A stretch of 64,000 bases of DNA. Source: Ulota crispa. Its lineage: Eukaryota; Streptophyta; Bryopsida; Orthotrichales; Orthotrichaceae. The stretch spans positions 7,753,219 through 7,817,218 of the forward strand of contig OY987251.1 in NCBI GenBank assembly GCA_963920765.1, given 5' to 3'. Positions within the stretch are counted from its first letter, which is position 1, and each line of letters opens with the position of its first letter. The notes under the pieces are model-generated. The model was not told the origin of the DNA and did no database searches. It saw only the letters and a program-made list of their open reading frames with translations. This document shows positions 1 to 13,400 of the stretch, in pieces. The position numbers were made by a program, and so were the translations under genes.

Positions 1-349
1 AGAATTTAGCCAAAAAAATTGGATTCATTTTTATAGAAATTGTAAAGTGAAAGGTATTGATAAATGAAAGATATAACTAATATGCTAATAAGCTTTGGAA
101 GAATTTGAAAATTGTTAATCCCAATGGCAAGAATGCTCTAACAAACATTTTGTAACTTTAGTTTTCATTTTCATTTGAAAATTTTCAAAATTGAGAGTAA
201 AAGATAACTTTATATGTTTTTTCTACCCTCTTCCTACCTTCATTGCCCGCAAAATAAAACTCCTTTTAACTCTTACCTCACTATTTGGAATTGAGTGGTT
301 CAATTTTTTTTTGAGTAGGTATCAATCTATAAAGTTCTAAAAAATTAAA

Positions 350-438
<89 letters not shown>

Positions 439-652
439 TTTTTTTTTTGCTGCCCGATTTGACATTGAAATTGAAAAAACCTTCTAACTTTTGCATTACT
501 TATTGGAATGACATGAAACAAAGCTTCACATGTAGATTATGATGAGTAGCATCTATCTTAAAAATTTCATGAAAAATTTCCAAATCATGAAATCAATAGA
601 GCCTGCCCAAGTTCTCATAAAGCCCAAAGTGGGCTCCTTGGTCCTTTAGGGG
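1..652 (-). mobile_element. TTAA-flanked repeat, truncated by the window edge (copy 1)
   Basis: The right end reads GGTCCTTTAGGGG followed by TTAA (653-656). The body is the reverse complement of the complete element at 11336-12247: the shared landmarks (the CCAAATAGTGAGG stretch, the GCGGGCAATGAAGG stretch, the TAGCATATTAG stretch) occur in opposite order and orientation. The far end lies outside the window. An AT microsatellite (352-435) has expanded inside this copy and is absent from the other. No coding capacity is visible. Confidence 0.8.
352..435. repeat. (AT)n microsatellite
   Basis: About 42 uninterrupted AT units inside a transposon copy. The sister copy near 11.55 kb has only a few bases here, so the expansion came after the copies separated. 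Confidence 0.97.
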
Positions 653-789
653 TTAAGATACATGCTCCTAGTGAAAGAGGGTTTTTCCTATTTGGATGAA
701 TTTCATCCGGATATATGTAGGGAAGTCCTTGGTAGAGATGCTCTTACTTGTTAGTGGAGCAAGCTTAAGGCCACTTTACACTACAAGCT

Positions 790-989
790 NNNNNNNNNNN
801 NNNNNNNNNNNNNNNNNNNNNNNNNNNNNNNNNNNNNNNNNNNNNNNNNNNNNNNNNNNNNNNNNNNNNNNNNNNNNNNNNNNNNNNNNNNNNNNNNNNN
901 NNNNNNNNNNNNNNNNNNNNNNNNNNNNNNNNNNNNNNNNNNNNNNNNNNNNNNNNNNNNNNNNNNNNNNNNNNNNNNNNNNNNNNNNN
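790..989. other. assembly gap (200 N)
   Basis: Exactly 200 N, a conventional scaffold-gap size, so the true distance is unknown. It lies about 590 bases upstream of the RING gene start and may hide promoter sequence. Confidence 0.99.
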
Positions 990-1578
990 AATTCACTGTG
1001 CCAGAAATCTTGTGAGGTGAGAAGTTCGAGGGCCAGATTTCATGTTTGAAGCCCCCTAATTTAAGTTTGAAGCCCCTATTATACAACATCACACAAATGC
1101 CACCACAACACTCCCAAACTCCCGATTCTCCCCTCCAGATTCTCCCCTCCAGATTCTCCCCACAGATTCTCCCCACAGATTCTTCAACGACGAGCGTCCT
1201 TCTCCTTCACCACTTTGCCCATCCTGCCCAACACCGCCCCCCTTCAATCCAACAACGAGGGCGGCTATGGCGTCCTCACACAACATCACGTGCTGCTAAC
1301 ACCACGCCACCCAAACCAAACACTCCTCATCCAAACTCCCTCACTCACTCTCTCACTCACTCACTCTCTCAGACTTCCACTTGGCATGTCCCAATTAGAC
1401 TCGAAACTCCACTCACTCCACGTCGCATAAACCTTCTTAGTCTCGTCCAAAACCCACATCTTTGTTGCTGTTCACACTTTTCGACATTATCGCTGGAACT
1501 CCAAGCTCTGCTCTTTGCTTGAGCGTTTGGGATGAGGACAAGAGAGGAGCAAGAGAGGGGCAAGAGAAGAGCCGGGCT
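990..1578 (+). promoter_or_regulatory. 5' flank and probable 5' UTR of the RING-H2 gene
   Basis: A pyrimidine-rich, C-rich stretch quite unlike the AT-rich surroundings. It contains a short tandem array of CAGATTCTCCCC-like units at about 1125-1180 and CTCACT repeats near 1340-1375. CT-rich leaders are common just upstream of plant start codons. No TATA box is obvious, and the assembly gap truncates the region. Confidence 0.5.
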
Positions 1579-4212
<2,634 letters not shown>

Positions 4213-5310
4213 CTTTGAAAAACCATTTTCAAAGCTTTTTGAGAAGAAGCAAAGCAAGTGAAATACTTCGTGAGAAGGAATTCCTTGTTGAAGATGTTGC
4301 AGTCTTTGCACATTTTATGAACATATTGTATCCGGTAGCAAAGCAAAATAATGTGCAGGTAGTTTAGGGAATTTGATGGGCAGGAACTGTGGGTGGTGCA
4401 TTCAACAATTGTAAATATCTCTCTTCCGTAAATTTTGACCTCTCTAATCATCATTATATATGATCATATTAGACCTTCAAATATCCCTCCACCCTTATAC
4501 CTCTAATGGATTTGTGGGACACTAGTTTCCTATTTATTTGAGAATTATTAAACCCTCGGATTGGATTGAGGCGGTTTTGCACTAAACACTACACGTAAAT
4601 CTTTTAATAATTGAATGAGATCTTGAGAGTCCCAATACTTAAGATTGAAGCGTCCTAAATTTTAGTTTACAAACACAAGTGTTTGTAATACGCATGAAGG
4701 GATACAGTAGTTGGTGGACAACAAGGGATAAGGTTTTACGTTGACAAAAGTTTGAGTAGGTACCTTACTTGAAAGCTACCTACTGCTAAGGTAGGAGGTT
4801 CTAATTTGGTGCAGGCTCTAAAATGGTGCACCTTCTTAAATGTAGATAGTTTCTACATGTTGTTTTTCATAGCCCTTCTACAAATCTACAATGTACAAGA
4901 TTTGTACATTTGAGGAGGTGCATCATTTTAGAGACCTATGGCCTTTTCACTTCAAAATTTTATAACTAATTCCACAAAACTCCAAAAATCTGAAACAACT
5001 TGAGTTAGATGTCAATTCTTCTTGTCTTTCAAGAAAAATTTACTGAAAAATATTTCAAGAAGTTTCACCTCCCCAAAATTCAGTTTCAGCCCTTAGATGC
5101 TCCATTCATGAGCCTCCTACCTTAATGGTACAACAAAACCCCTTGTAACGTAGTAGTAGTTGCTTATTTTCCACACTTTCATTCTAGCATGTAGTTGTCA
5201 AGTTGTTTATTTTTATTTTTATTTTGGTAGTTTTTTTTTGTGTTTTTTGTGTTTTGTTTTTTTCTAATTAAGCAAGTAAATATACAAATCAAAGTTATTT
5301 CTTTTCAAAT
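4213..5310. other. 3' flank of the RING gene and intergenic repeats, no gene seen
   Basis: AT-rich sequence after the RING stop codon. I see diffuse repeat homology, with AAGGTAGGAG-type ends near 4790 and CCTACCTTAA near 5117 bracketing about 330 bases that resemble the AAGGTAG element family described further on. No exon-like stretch. Confidence 0.5.
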
Positions 5311-5541
5311 ACTGGTGGTGCTGGAGGTGCTTTTCCTCGGTATCGTAGACAAATGGATGCCAAATATCTCTTCTTTTGTTCGTAATTTGCATATAAAGGC
5401 TTGGCTAATCCTCCTCTTTGGAAACATTCATTGAGGTTTGTTTTGAAAAATGAGAACTCTGAAACTCGTTTAATGGGGACTTTTTCATAAGCGGCATGGC
5501 ACGCGGCTGTTAGCATCTGCACAATCCATCAAGGAAATTGA
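5311..5541 (+). pseudogene. decayed coding fragment of unknown family
   Basis: One frame runs for 77 codons with only two internal stops (TAA at 5383 and in the codon after GTFS) and a final TGA overlapping the start of the next transposon. The conceptual peptide is protein-like: FPRYRRQMDAKY, then NPPLWKHSLRFVLKNE, then AAWHAAVSI, with balanced polar, aromatic and charged residues unlike the Lys/Phe/Ile-rich noise around it. I do not recognise the family. The right end is cut by the TTAACCC-type end at about 5540. Confidence 0.45.
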
Positions 5542-6060
5542 GTTAACCCTTGAACGCCAATGCAGATGTTTTTTTGTTTGATAGATGACGAAAAGACGAA
5601 AGAAAAAGAAAAAGAAAAGACACAATCTGTTGTACGTAAGAAAGTAATTTTTCATTTGATTTTTTTTAAGTAATCGTGAAGACGTGGTCCATCATGGAAG
5701 CCAAAAAAAATGACTTCATTGAATGCACTCATAAATTTTAGGGAAGAATGATATACAATGAGCGGGAATACTTGAGCCATAAGCCAAGATTTTTTTGTCA
5801 AAATACTAATTTTTTTGTACACAGGGCCTTGTAATTATACATTTAAAATTTTTATATTTTGAAAAACTTGCCATTCTTTTAGTTTTAAAATTAGTTTTGA
5901 GACTCAAAATTGATTCTTGCTCACAAAATCTTGGCTCATTGCTCATGACTCTCTATTTCATGCTCATATATTAGCGTTATCCAATTTTTAGGTACCCTTA
6001 ATTATGAGAAAATTTACAAAGATGGTGTTAGGCTTGAGCTGCTCTTTTTGCAATTTTCAT
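5542..6060. mobile_element. TTAA-type element, subfamily with GCTGCC...GGCAACATG core, partial
   Basis: Begins TTAACCCTTGAACGCC. It shares its body (GATGACG, GTAATCGTGAAGACGTGG, TGCTCTTTTTGCAATTTTCATGAAGGCAACATG) with copies at 14369-14736, about 40960-41240 and, inverted, about 48030-48310. The right end is not clear. Confidence 0.55.
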
Positions 6061-6200
6061 GAAGGCAACATGCATTGTCAGCTTATGCAAGTTTTGGCAA
6101 TAGTGTTATATTATGTGGACATCTTACTGCACTAATGTCTTCCCTCGCGGTTTGAGATTGTTTACACCCCGCTTTTGGCCACTATGACTTGCGCATTGTT

Positions 6201-6277
6201 TAACCCCTAAATGTCCACAATCCCAAATTTCAATGTTGAAAACACCACATTCTAGTGTCATGGGCATTTAGGAGTTA
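6201..6277. mobile_element. 77-bp hairpin MITE, third copy
   Basis: AACCCCTAAATGTCCA pairs with TGGGCATTTAGGAGTT, with a central GTTGAAAACACC. Same size and layout as the copy at 1731-1808. Confidence 0.7.
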
Positions 6278-6562
6278 AGAGTTAAACTCCTTACAAAAAA
6301 CAAGGATACTCTAGTTTTCAAAATATTTTTTCTTTTTTTCTTTTACATTTTCTTTAGTGTTTGAATCTCCCTCTCTCATCTCTACAACGACAAAGTTTAG
6401 AAGAGGAACACTGAACCTTCATATTGAAGGTAGTGCCGTAGAATAATCCTCCTAACAATTGCATCACCAATAGATTAAAAAGCAAGTTGAGATGAGTTAT
6501 GAAATGCACTCTAGAAGAATAATCAAATGAAAACTTTTTAAAATAGATTAATTACAAATTAA

Positions 6563-7477
6563 TCCCTAAAGGACCAAGCCATTTTTTCTATGAAAAACAC
6601 AGAAAACTGTCACTTTTGGGGAAGCAAGTACAATGGTAAGAAAAAAAGTTTTTATAAGAATTCAACCATAAAATCTTATAGTAGACTACAAGAAGTACAT
6701 GTGGTAAAACATTCAGCTCAACCTACAAAAAAATGAGTGAGATATTTACATCTAAATTGCGGAAAAACATTTTTTTTGCTGCTGCCCAGAAATTTCAGAA
6801 GGCTTTTACCACTCTTAGATCAAAAAAATTACTCTACACAAAGTTGAGATTTATTTTTCCCATGTAGGAGACCAAGTTAGGTATGTGTGGGAGAATTTTC
6901 AAATCAATTGGAACTACCCAACACATGGGAAAAAATAGTAAGTAAAAAGAATAGAGAATGAATCAAAACACTAATTTGTTAAGAATTTAATTACAAAAAT
7001 GAAAAATGCAAATCCCAACTGTTATAATGTTGTGATAAACAATCTACATCCTTGGTTTTTTTTTTTTTCAAAATAATGAAAAATGAGTAAAATAAAGGAC
7101 TTCAAAATTTATTTTAGAGTAGAGAATCTAGAACTACCCGTAGACAAAAACTCCTCATAACTTTCATCTCATCTATCAAAATTGAATGATTCAAAGCTCC
7201 CCACATCTATATAAGTCTAAAGAACCTATTTCAGATTTTTATTTGAAAAAAATGAAATTTTAAAGAATTTTTTGGCTGCCCCTCAAACACCATTTTTCAT
7301 AAATTCATGCATAACTTCTTCATCAAATGTCAAAATGAAGAAAAATTAGATGCCTACGTAGATCTTTGAATTCCCCACCATCAACAAAAGTTTCTAAAAA
7401 TCACAAAAAGTAGATTAGCCATAGGTACATGCCCAAAATCCCATTTGTCCCCCAAGGGGACTTTGGTCCTTTAAGGA
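6563..7477. mobile_element. TTAA-flanked element, CCATTTTTTC subfamily
   Basis: TTAA (6559-6562) then TCCCTAAAGGACCAAGCC; the right end is GGTCCTTTAAGGA then TTAA (7478-7481). Related bodies lie at 36925-37636, about 48612-49640 and about 51240-52123. It is 915 bp with no transposase frame, so non-autonomous. Confidence 0.75.
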
Positions 7478-7481
7478 TTAA

Positions 7482-9805
7482 GACACATACTTGACATCCA
7501 TTCAAGTGGATCTCCCCTTTGCACTACTCTCAACAATCCTTATCAATAACACTTTGAAAATTGATAATTCAAAATTAGTTCTTGAAGGAATTTTGGAATG
7601 AAAAAATTAAATAGTTCTTACAATGCTTAATTATTTTCCTTCACATTAGAAAATAGTAACTTCTAATTGTGGTAGTTTTTTAAAGATGAATTTTATCGTG
7701 ATTACTTTGTAAAGGAGTATGATCTTTTGGATTGAAAAATTTAAGTTTTGAGATGAAATGAAAACATGTACTCTTTAAATTATAGAATAGTTACAGAGAA
7801 AAGTTTTGAGAGGTCTATATATTCAACAAATGCTAATAAACAAACCATAAAAGTCTAGTAACATGAAGATGGATGAAAAGTCAAAATTTGTAAGCAAGGG
7901 ACTTGTTTACGTGCGTTAATTATTTAAAAATGTGAATGCTTGGGCTTTAGAGGTCAAGAAAAACAAAACAAACAAAAAAAGTATAAATACTACAATATCC
8001 AGAAATGTCATTTTAAATCATACCCTTTCCAATTCAGTCATCCCAAATGTAAGTTCGTCTGTTGGGAGCGGTCGAAATTCACTCATATTCTGTGAAAATT
8101 ATGATGTGAATGTCAGCTTAATTGTAAAACATAAAACTTTATACAGATCTGTTAAGTATAAATTTACATTTTTATCATTAACTACACTACAAGAAAAACA
8201 TATCCTAAACAATTGATCAGCAATGATTGGAAATGTGTAAAGTGATTCTAATTGAGTTATATGATAGTCATTGTGGACATTTGTAATCATTTTGTACTGG
8301 TTATTTAGAATTCCTAGTAGTGTAGAAGTACATGCATATGTCTATAAAAGCTCAGTCAATAATATCTTTAATTTGAATGGGACTGAAAGGTGATATCAAT
8401 GATTCCAATATAAAATATATAAAAAAATGTCATTTTATATGAAGGAGGAAGATTGTACAAAGTCAACAAGATTATTATATTAGTTATACAAAACATGAAG
8501 TCTCTAAATTTGTTGAATAAAAAGAGTCATACCGGAGTGTTTTGCAAAGCATAAATTATAGCTAGCGTGGCAATTTCGGGAACCCATACTTCACCCAATA
8601 TTTTCCATTTCTATAACCATCCATAAAAAAAACCATTTTTTATGCTTATTAAAAAATAAACAACAAGAATTCAATTGACTTTGAAATTGGAAAAACATGA
8701 TGTTTGTAAATGATCAATTTTGTATTGTTAAATCAAAAAGAGTAAATCTTCTTTCTTTTAAATATTGTAGTACTAAAAAAGGTTGTCCTTTGTATTTATT
8801 GCATTTGATAGTCTGTATGTCAAGGCTTGATTGCGTGACGTATTTAACTATTTATGGACTATTCATGTAAGGTAAATTATTTTATTGTGGACATAATTAT
8901 TAGTTTGAGTTGTTAGATTGAAGTATAAAATGTGATATAATTACTGTAACAAGAAAACCCACTCAATATTTGGGAAGAGTTAAAGTTAAAATTAAATGTG
9001 CAATTGCACCATTTGTTAAAATATGTGAAAGCATTAGAGCTCATGTGAGCCATGAACACCACTCAACCGCTCATCAGAGTAAAAAATAAATAAATAAATA
9101 AAATACTTATGGTAGTGCTTGTGAATGCTTATAAAGATAATACTAATGTCTATTATAGACCTTTCTAACAATTTAACTTAGATGCATTGTTTGTCTATGA
9201 ATCCTTTCACAAATGTGGCTTTAGCACAAAGCAACCATGTCAATCCAAAATTAACGATGCCCATTCAAAACATATAATTAATTTCCCTATAATGCAATAT
9301 CTCACTATAGATGAAATATGTTGGACATTAAGTCCTAATTTTTTTGGTCTCCAAATTCTTTTTGAGCATATTGTTTTGACCACAATGAGGGATAGATTCA
9401 CTTTGCCCGCAGTGGAAGAAATGTTCACAAGAGGGTAGTTTACTTTTAAATGTGATCATTTTAATGTTTTTTAACATCACAAAGTCTCTCCATCTTCTCT
9501 ACATGTCTCACAAGGATTTTTATATATTTTTTGATTTGAACCTATGTCCCAATCTTTTGCAAGTATCTTCAAATGATTTGCAAGAGATTTTGGAGAATTC
9601 ACAAGTGGATGCATATGACGTATGTACATTCTAGTGTACAATCATGCACTTTGCATAAGTTGGATGTACAAGGACACCTATGGAAGGCAATTTTGTACTA
9701 AGAAGGCACCCTTTATTCTTAGTTTCTTACATCCTATCCAAAATTATACTTTTTTGGAAAAGAGTATAGAGGGAAGGAACTTCTAGTTAGTAATATAGAT
9801 CATGG
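7482..9805. other. AT-rich intergenic stretch, no supported gene
   Basis: Contains one CACTA-like MITE (8183-8335) and a short AAAT tetranucleotide run (about 9086-9105). At 9187-9634 on the + strand weak coding-like text occurs (for example FTLPAVEEMFTRG and DLQEILENSQVDAYD) that may be a gag-like retrotransposon remnant, but it is too weak to call. Confidence 0.5.
8183..8335. mobile_element. CACTA-like MITE (CTACACTACAAGAAAAA end)
   Basis: Left end CTACACTACAAG, right end AGTAGTGTAG, with a self-complementary body built on 'CCTAAACAATTG...CAATGATT' and 'AATCATT...GGTTATTTAG'. The CACTACAAGAAAA terminus is the classic plant CACTA/En-Spm end. Related copies lie near 20.2, 20.45, 21.67, 24.07, 44.75 and 47.55 kb. 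Confidence 0.65.
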
Positions 9806-10430
9806 CATGGTTGTTACTTTGAGTAAGATTTGGTTGTTGAACAGCAAATGCAAATGCACAAATTAGACTGCACATACATACATGTTTGTTCATTCTTGCT
9901 TTTTAAGGTATTTTTAGGGTTTTTGACCTAAAAAGGAAGAACCAAATTACTATTTTTTTCATTTTTATGACGTGATATGGTTTTAAATCCACATTTTGAC
10001 TTCATGTTGGCAACAACAAGTGCCATCAACATGTACAAAGTAATTTTTTTTTTTGTCATTTTTTGAAATTGACTATGAGTTTACTGCATTGGATGGACAT
10101 GAACCCAATTGGGTATTTTGAACGGACAATCGGGCAAATAAATGGACAATAACACCATATTTGTTAAACTGGAAAAAACGGGGGTACCATTTTATACTCC
10201 ACCTTAAACCCAAAAAGTTATCTTACACCAAATTCAAAGGTATCAAATTCAGTCTCAGGCACTAAGATTTTTTCTCCCACAAATTCTTCCTCTCAAGTGA
10301 AGACACGTGTACCAAAAAAAAACGCTGCAAGCTCCGTTTTAGGTGATCACCTAAAACCTCCAGAAGTCCCAAAATGTACTCTTTTTCCCAATGTAACAAA
10401 TATGGTGTTCAGTCCAATGTGACAACCATG
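9806..10430. mobile_element. GGTTGTTAC-type TIR element with a nested MITE
   Basis: Ends CATGGTTGTTACTTTG and CAATGTGACAACCATG form a terminal inverted repeat. The body carries the sequence found, in opposite orientation, between the PPO exon copies at 28-30.6 kb (for example CTTCATGTTGGCAACAA, CATGTACAAAGTAA, GACTATGAGTTTACTG). A smaller MITE (10151-10409) has inserted into it. Confidence 0.65.
10151..10409. mobile_element. MITE with AACACCATATTTGTTAA inverted ends
   Basis: AACACCATATTTGTTAAACTGG at the left is mirrored by CAATGTAACAAATATGGTGTT at the right. It belongs to a family ending GC(A/G)ATATT(C/T)(G/A)TTAA...GGGAAAAA, with other copies at 27001-27252, 28084-28334, 31945-32095, 35545-35694 and 37980-38233. 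Confidence 0.7.
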
Positions 10431-10497
10431 ACATAATGATATAATATAGATAGATTATTGAACATATAAATAATGAAATGGATTGACATGAAAGTAC

Positions 10498-13400
10498 CCT
10501 CAAATATGGTATCAAATTTTTAACTTCTTCCGGAACAATTACTTGGGTACATTTGTCTTCCATTATAATCGGTTCTTTTTCTTTATCATCTTTTGGGCCT
10601 TTTTTTTCTGGGGGAGGGGGAGGAAGTTCCGGTTCTGGTGGGAGTGGGGGTTCCTTTGCTTTTCTTTTCTCTTCGGCTTCTTTTTCTAGAGCTTTCCTTT
10701 CTTTTTCTTCCTCTTCTTCTATTTTTTCTGCAGCAAAATGTTTTCCATATACCGCTTCTTGAATAGTTTGTTCAATGTCTTTGTAAACGCTCTGACAGTA
10801 TTATTATGAACAAAAAACTAGTGAGTACACTTAAAAACACTTCAAAGCAATATTCTTACATTGTAAAAACCACTATATTGAACAAAATTAAATAGAAAAG
10901 CTATCAAATTTTTATTCACTTATCAACGACTAGATATCAATTTCCTTCAACAAACTATGAAAACATTATATGTGTGAAATTACTTTGTTTGAATTACAAA
11001 ACCTTAAGTGTCTCATGCAATATCCAAAATTTTCTAATAACACCAAAAGTTCATAATTTTGTATTATATGACATCGATTATCAAGCTTTGGGTGCATGTC
11101 CATCACCCAAATTTAGAAATCTAAAAAAGGAAGAGGGAAAGAAAAAGGTACAAAAGGGGAGGATGAGAAAACACTTGAAAAATCATCAAAAATTGAGAGA
11201 GAGCAAAGAGTGTGCAAGGCACACTTATCATGATTCTTAAACTTCAGAGATTACCATTCTAATCACAAAGTAAGCTATGACATAATTATAATAATAGTTC
11301 TATGTAGACTGTTTAATCATATTATCTCACTTTAACCCCTAAAAGCCCAAGGGGTCCACTTTGGGCTTTATGAGAACTCCAGCAGGCTCTATTGTTTTCA
11401 TAATTTGGAAATTTTTCATGAAATTTTGAGGGTGGATGCTACTCATCATAATCTACATGGGAAGCTTTATTTCATGTCATTCCAATAAGTACTGCAAAAG
11501 TGATAAGGTTTTTTCAATTTCAATGTCAAATTGGGCAGCAAAAAATATATTCTATTTTTTCTTTTTTCTTTTTTTTTAAACTTTATAGATTGATACTTAC
11601 TCAAAAAAAATTGAACCACTCAATTCCAAATAGTGAGGTAAGAGTTAAAAGGAGTTTTATTTTGCGGGCAATGAAGGTAGGAAGAGGGTAGAAAAAACAT
11701 ATAAAGTTATCTTTTACTCTCAATTTTGAAAATTTTCAAATGAAAATGAAAACTAAAGCTACAAATTGTCTGTTAGAGCATTCTTACAATTGGGATTAAC
11801 AATTTTCAAATTCTTTCAAAGCTTATTAGCATATTAGTTGTATCTTTCATTCATCAATACCTTTCACTTTACAATTTTTGTAAAAATGAATCCAAAATTT
11901 TTTTGGTTAAATTCTTTTATATATGCTTTCAACTCATTCTCCAACATATTGCAAAAATTGCACAAGAAATACAACATGTATGTTTTTATCTAAAAAGTTT
12001 GAAAAACAAAACTTTACCTTCTGGAAGGATTAGAAAATCCTACATTTTGAAATTTAGGCATATTAATATTGCAATTGGTGGGAATGTTCATTCTGAAATT
12101 TTGGGACAATGTACTTGTGCAAGTCAACCAAAAGATTGTATGGTTGGATTTGTTAAAAAGTAAGTTTCAATGAAGATTTTGACCATGGTTTGGGGACTAG
12201 TATTTTGTTTCAGTTTTGGGCCTCTAAACACAAAAGAGTTTTAGGGGTTAATCATATTATCTCAAAAGTGAGTTTAAGTTAAATACTATAATTAGAATGC
12301 CTATTTTCAACTCATTTTCATATGATGATCAAGAATATTTTCTTAAAAAACCATAATAAACACATTCAATGTATGTTGTACCTGATATCTTGACACGTCA
12401 ACATCATAAAATGCTTGAAGTCTTGTTTTTATTCTAAACTCAAATTTGGGAACGAGAACATCTTCCACAAAATGAGCAACCTGTAAAAAATAATTTCTAA
12501 GTTGCAAATAGAAATTGTAATACATTTTCAAATTTGCACATGTGAAATTTAAGCGTTCTTTAATATTTTTTTGGGTAATAATAACACACAAAGCTAAGTA
12601 ATTAAGTATGAACACTAAAATCAAGTATAGTGTTGAAAAAAACCATTTCTGGTAGGCTTGATAATTCTGGTGTAGAGTTGTACCCAGTATATAAATCTGT
12701 TCAAATGCACAATATTATATTTTTCAATTTTACATCATTTTGCAAAATAAAGATATGAAAAGTTTTAGAAAAAATTCAAAACCTGAACATTTAAACATGT
12801 GTACTTTCATATATATATGTTTTTTTCTAAATTACTTTACATTCAGATTCGATTACAGAAATACTTACAAACTAAATTAATATATACTTATAGGTATAAT
12901 GTTAATTACTATGATAAGTATTTGATGGAAATTTTAAAAAAATCCGCGATTTAAAGATTTGTTAGTTGTCTTTAAATCTTCTAAAAACGGGAATAGAGCA
13001 TAATCGGTTTTTATTAGCTTTGCAAATGTACCATATATTTGTATTTTGATTAGATTTCCTAAATCAAAGATAGCTCAACAAATTTTCATCAATAACTTAA
13101 TATAGATTCTTCCAAAGTCACGTCCAAAGAACTTGGGGTAATAATATAAATAAATGGCCAATAAAAATATCAAAAGAGGCATATATATTAGCAATAAAAA
13201 TTGTGTTTCAATCTATATCTGTTTCAACTTGAGGAGCAAGGATATACAGTATACAAACACGTATACATGCATAGAAAATTTGGTTCAACATGTTTTTTGA
13301 GTACTTTAATATGAAAGCTCGTATATTATATATATTTTTTGAACTTGGACTATTGAGATTTAATTGAATACTTCATCCCCTTTTCTACTTTCTTCTTTTT

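Noticed and set aside
9187-9634. Possible gag-like retrotransposon text
   Set aside because: The similarity is only to a general helical pattern; no zinc knuckle, protease, integrase or reverse transcriptase is nearby, and no LTR pair was found.
10553-10762. Plus-strand Ser/Gly-rich frame
   Set aside because: It is the antisense of the Glu/Lys- and Pro-rich exon of the minus-strand gene, which has proper splice sites and phase.
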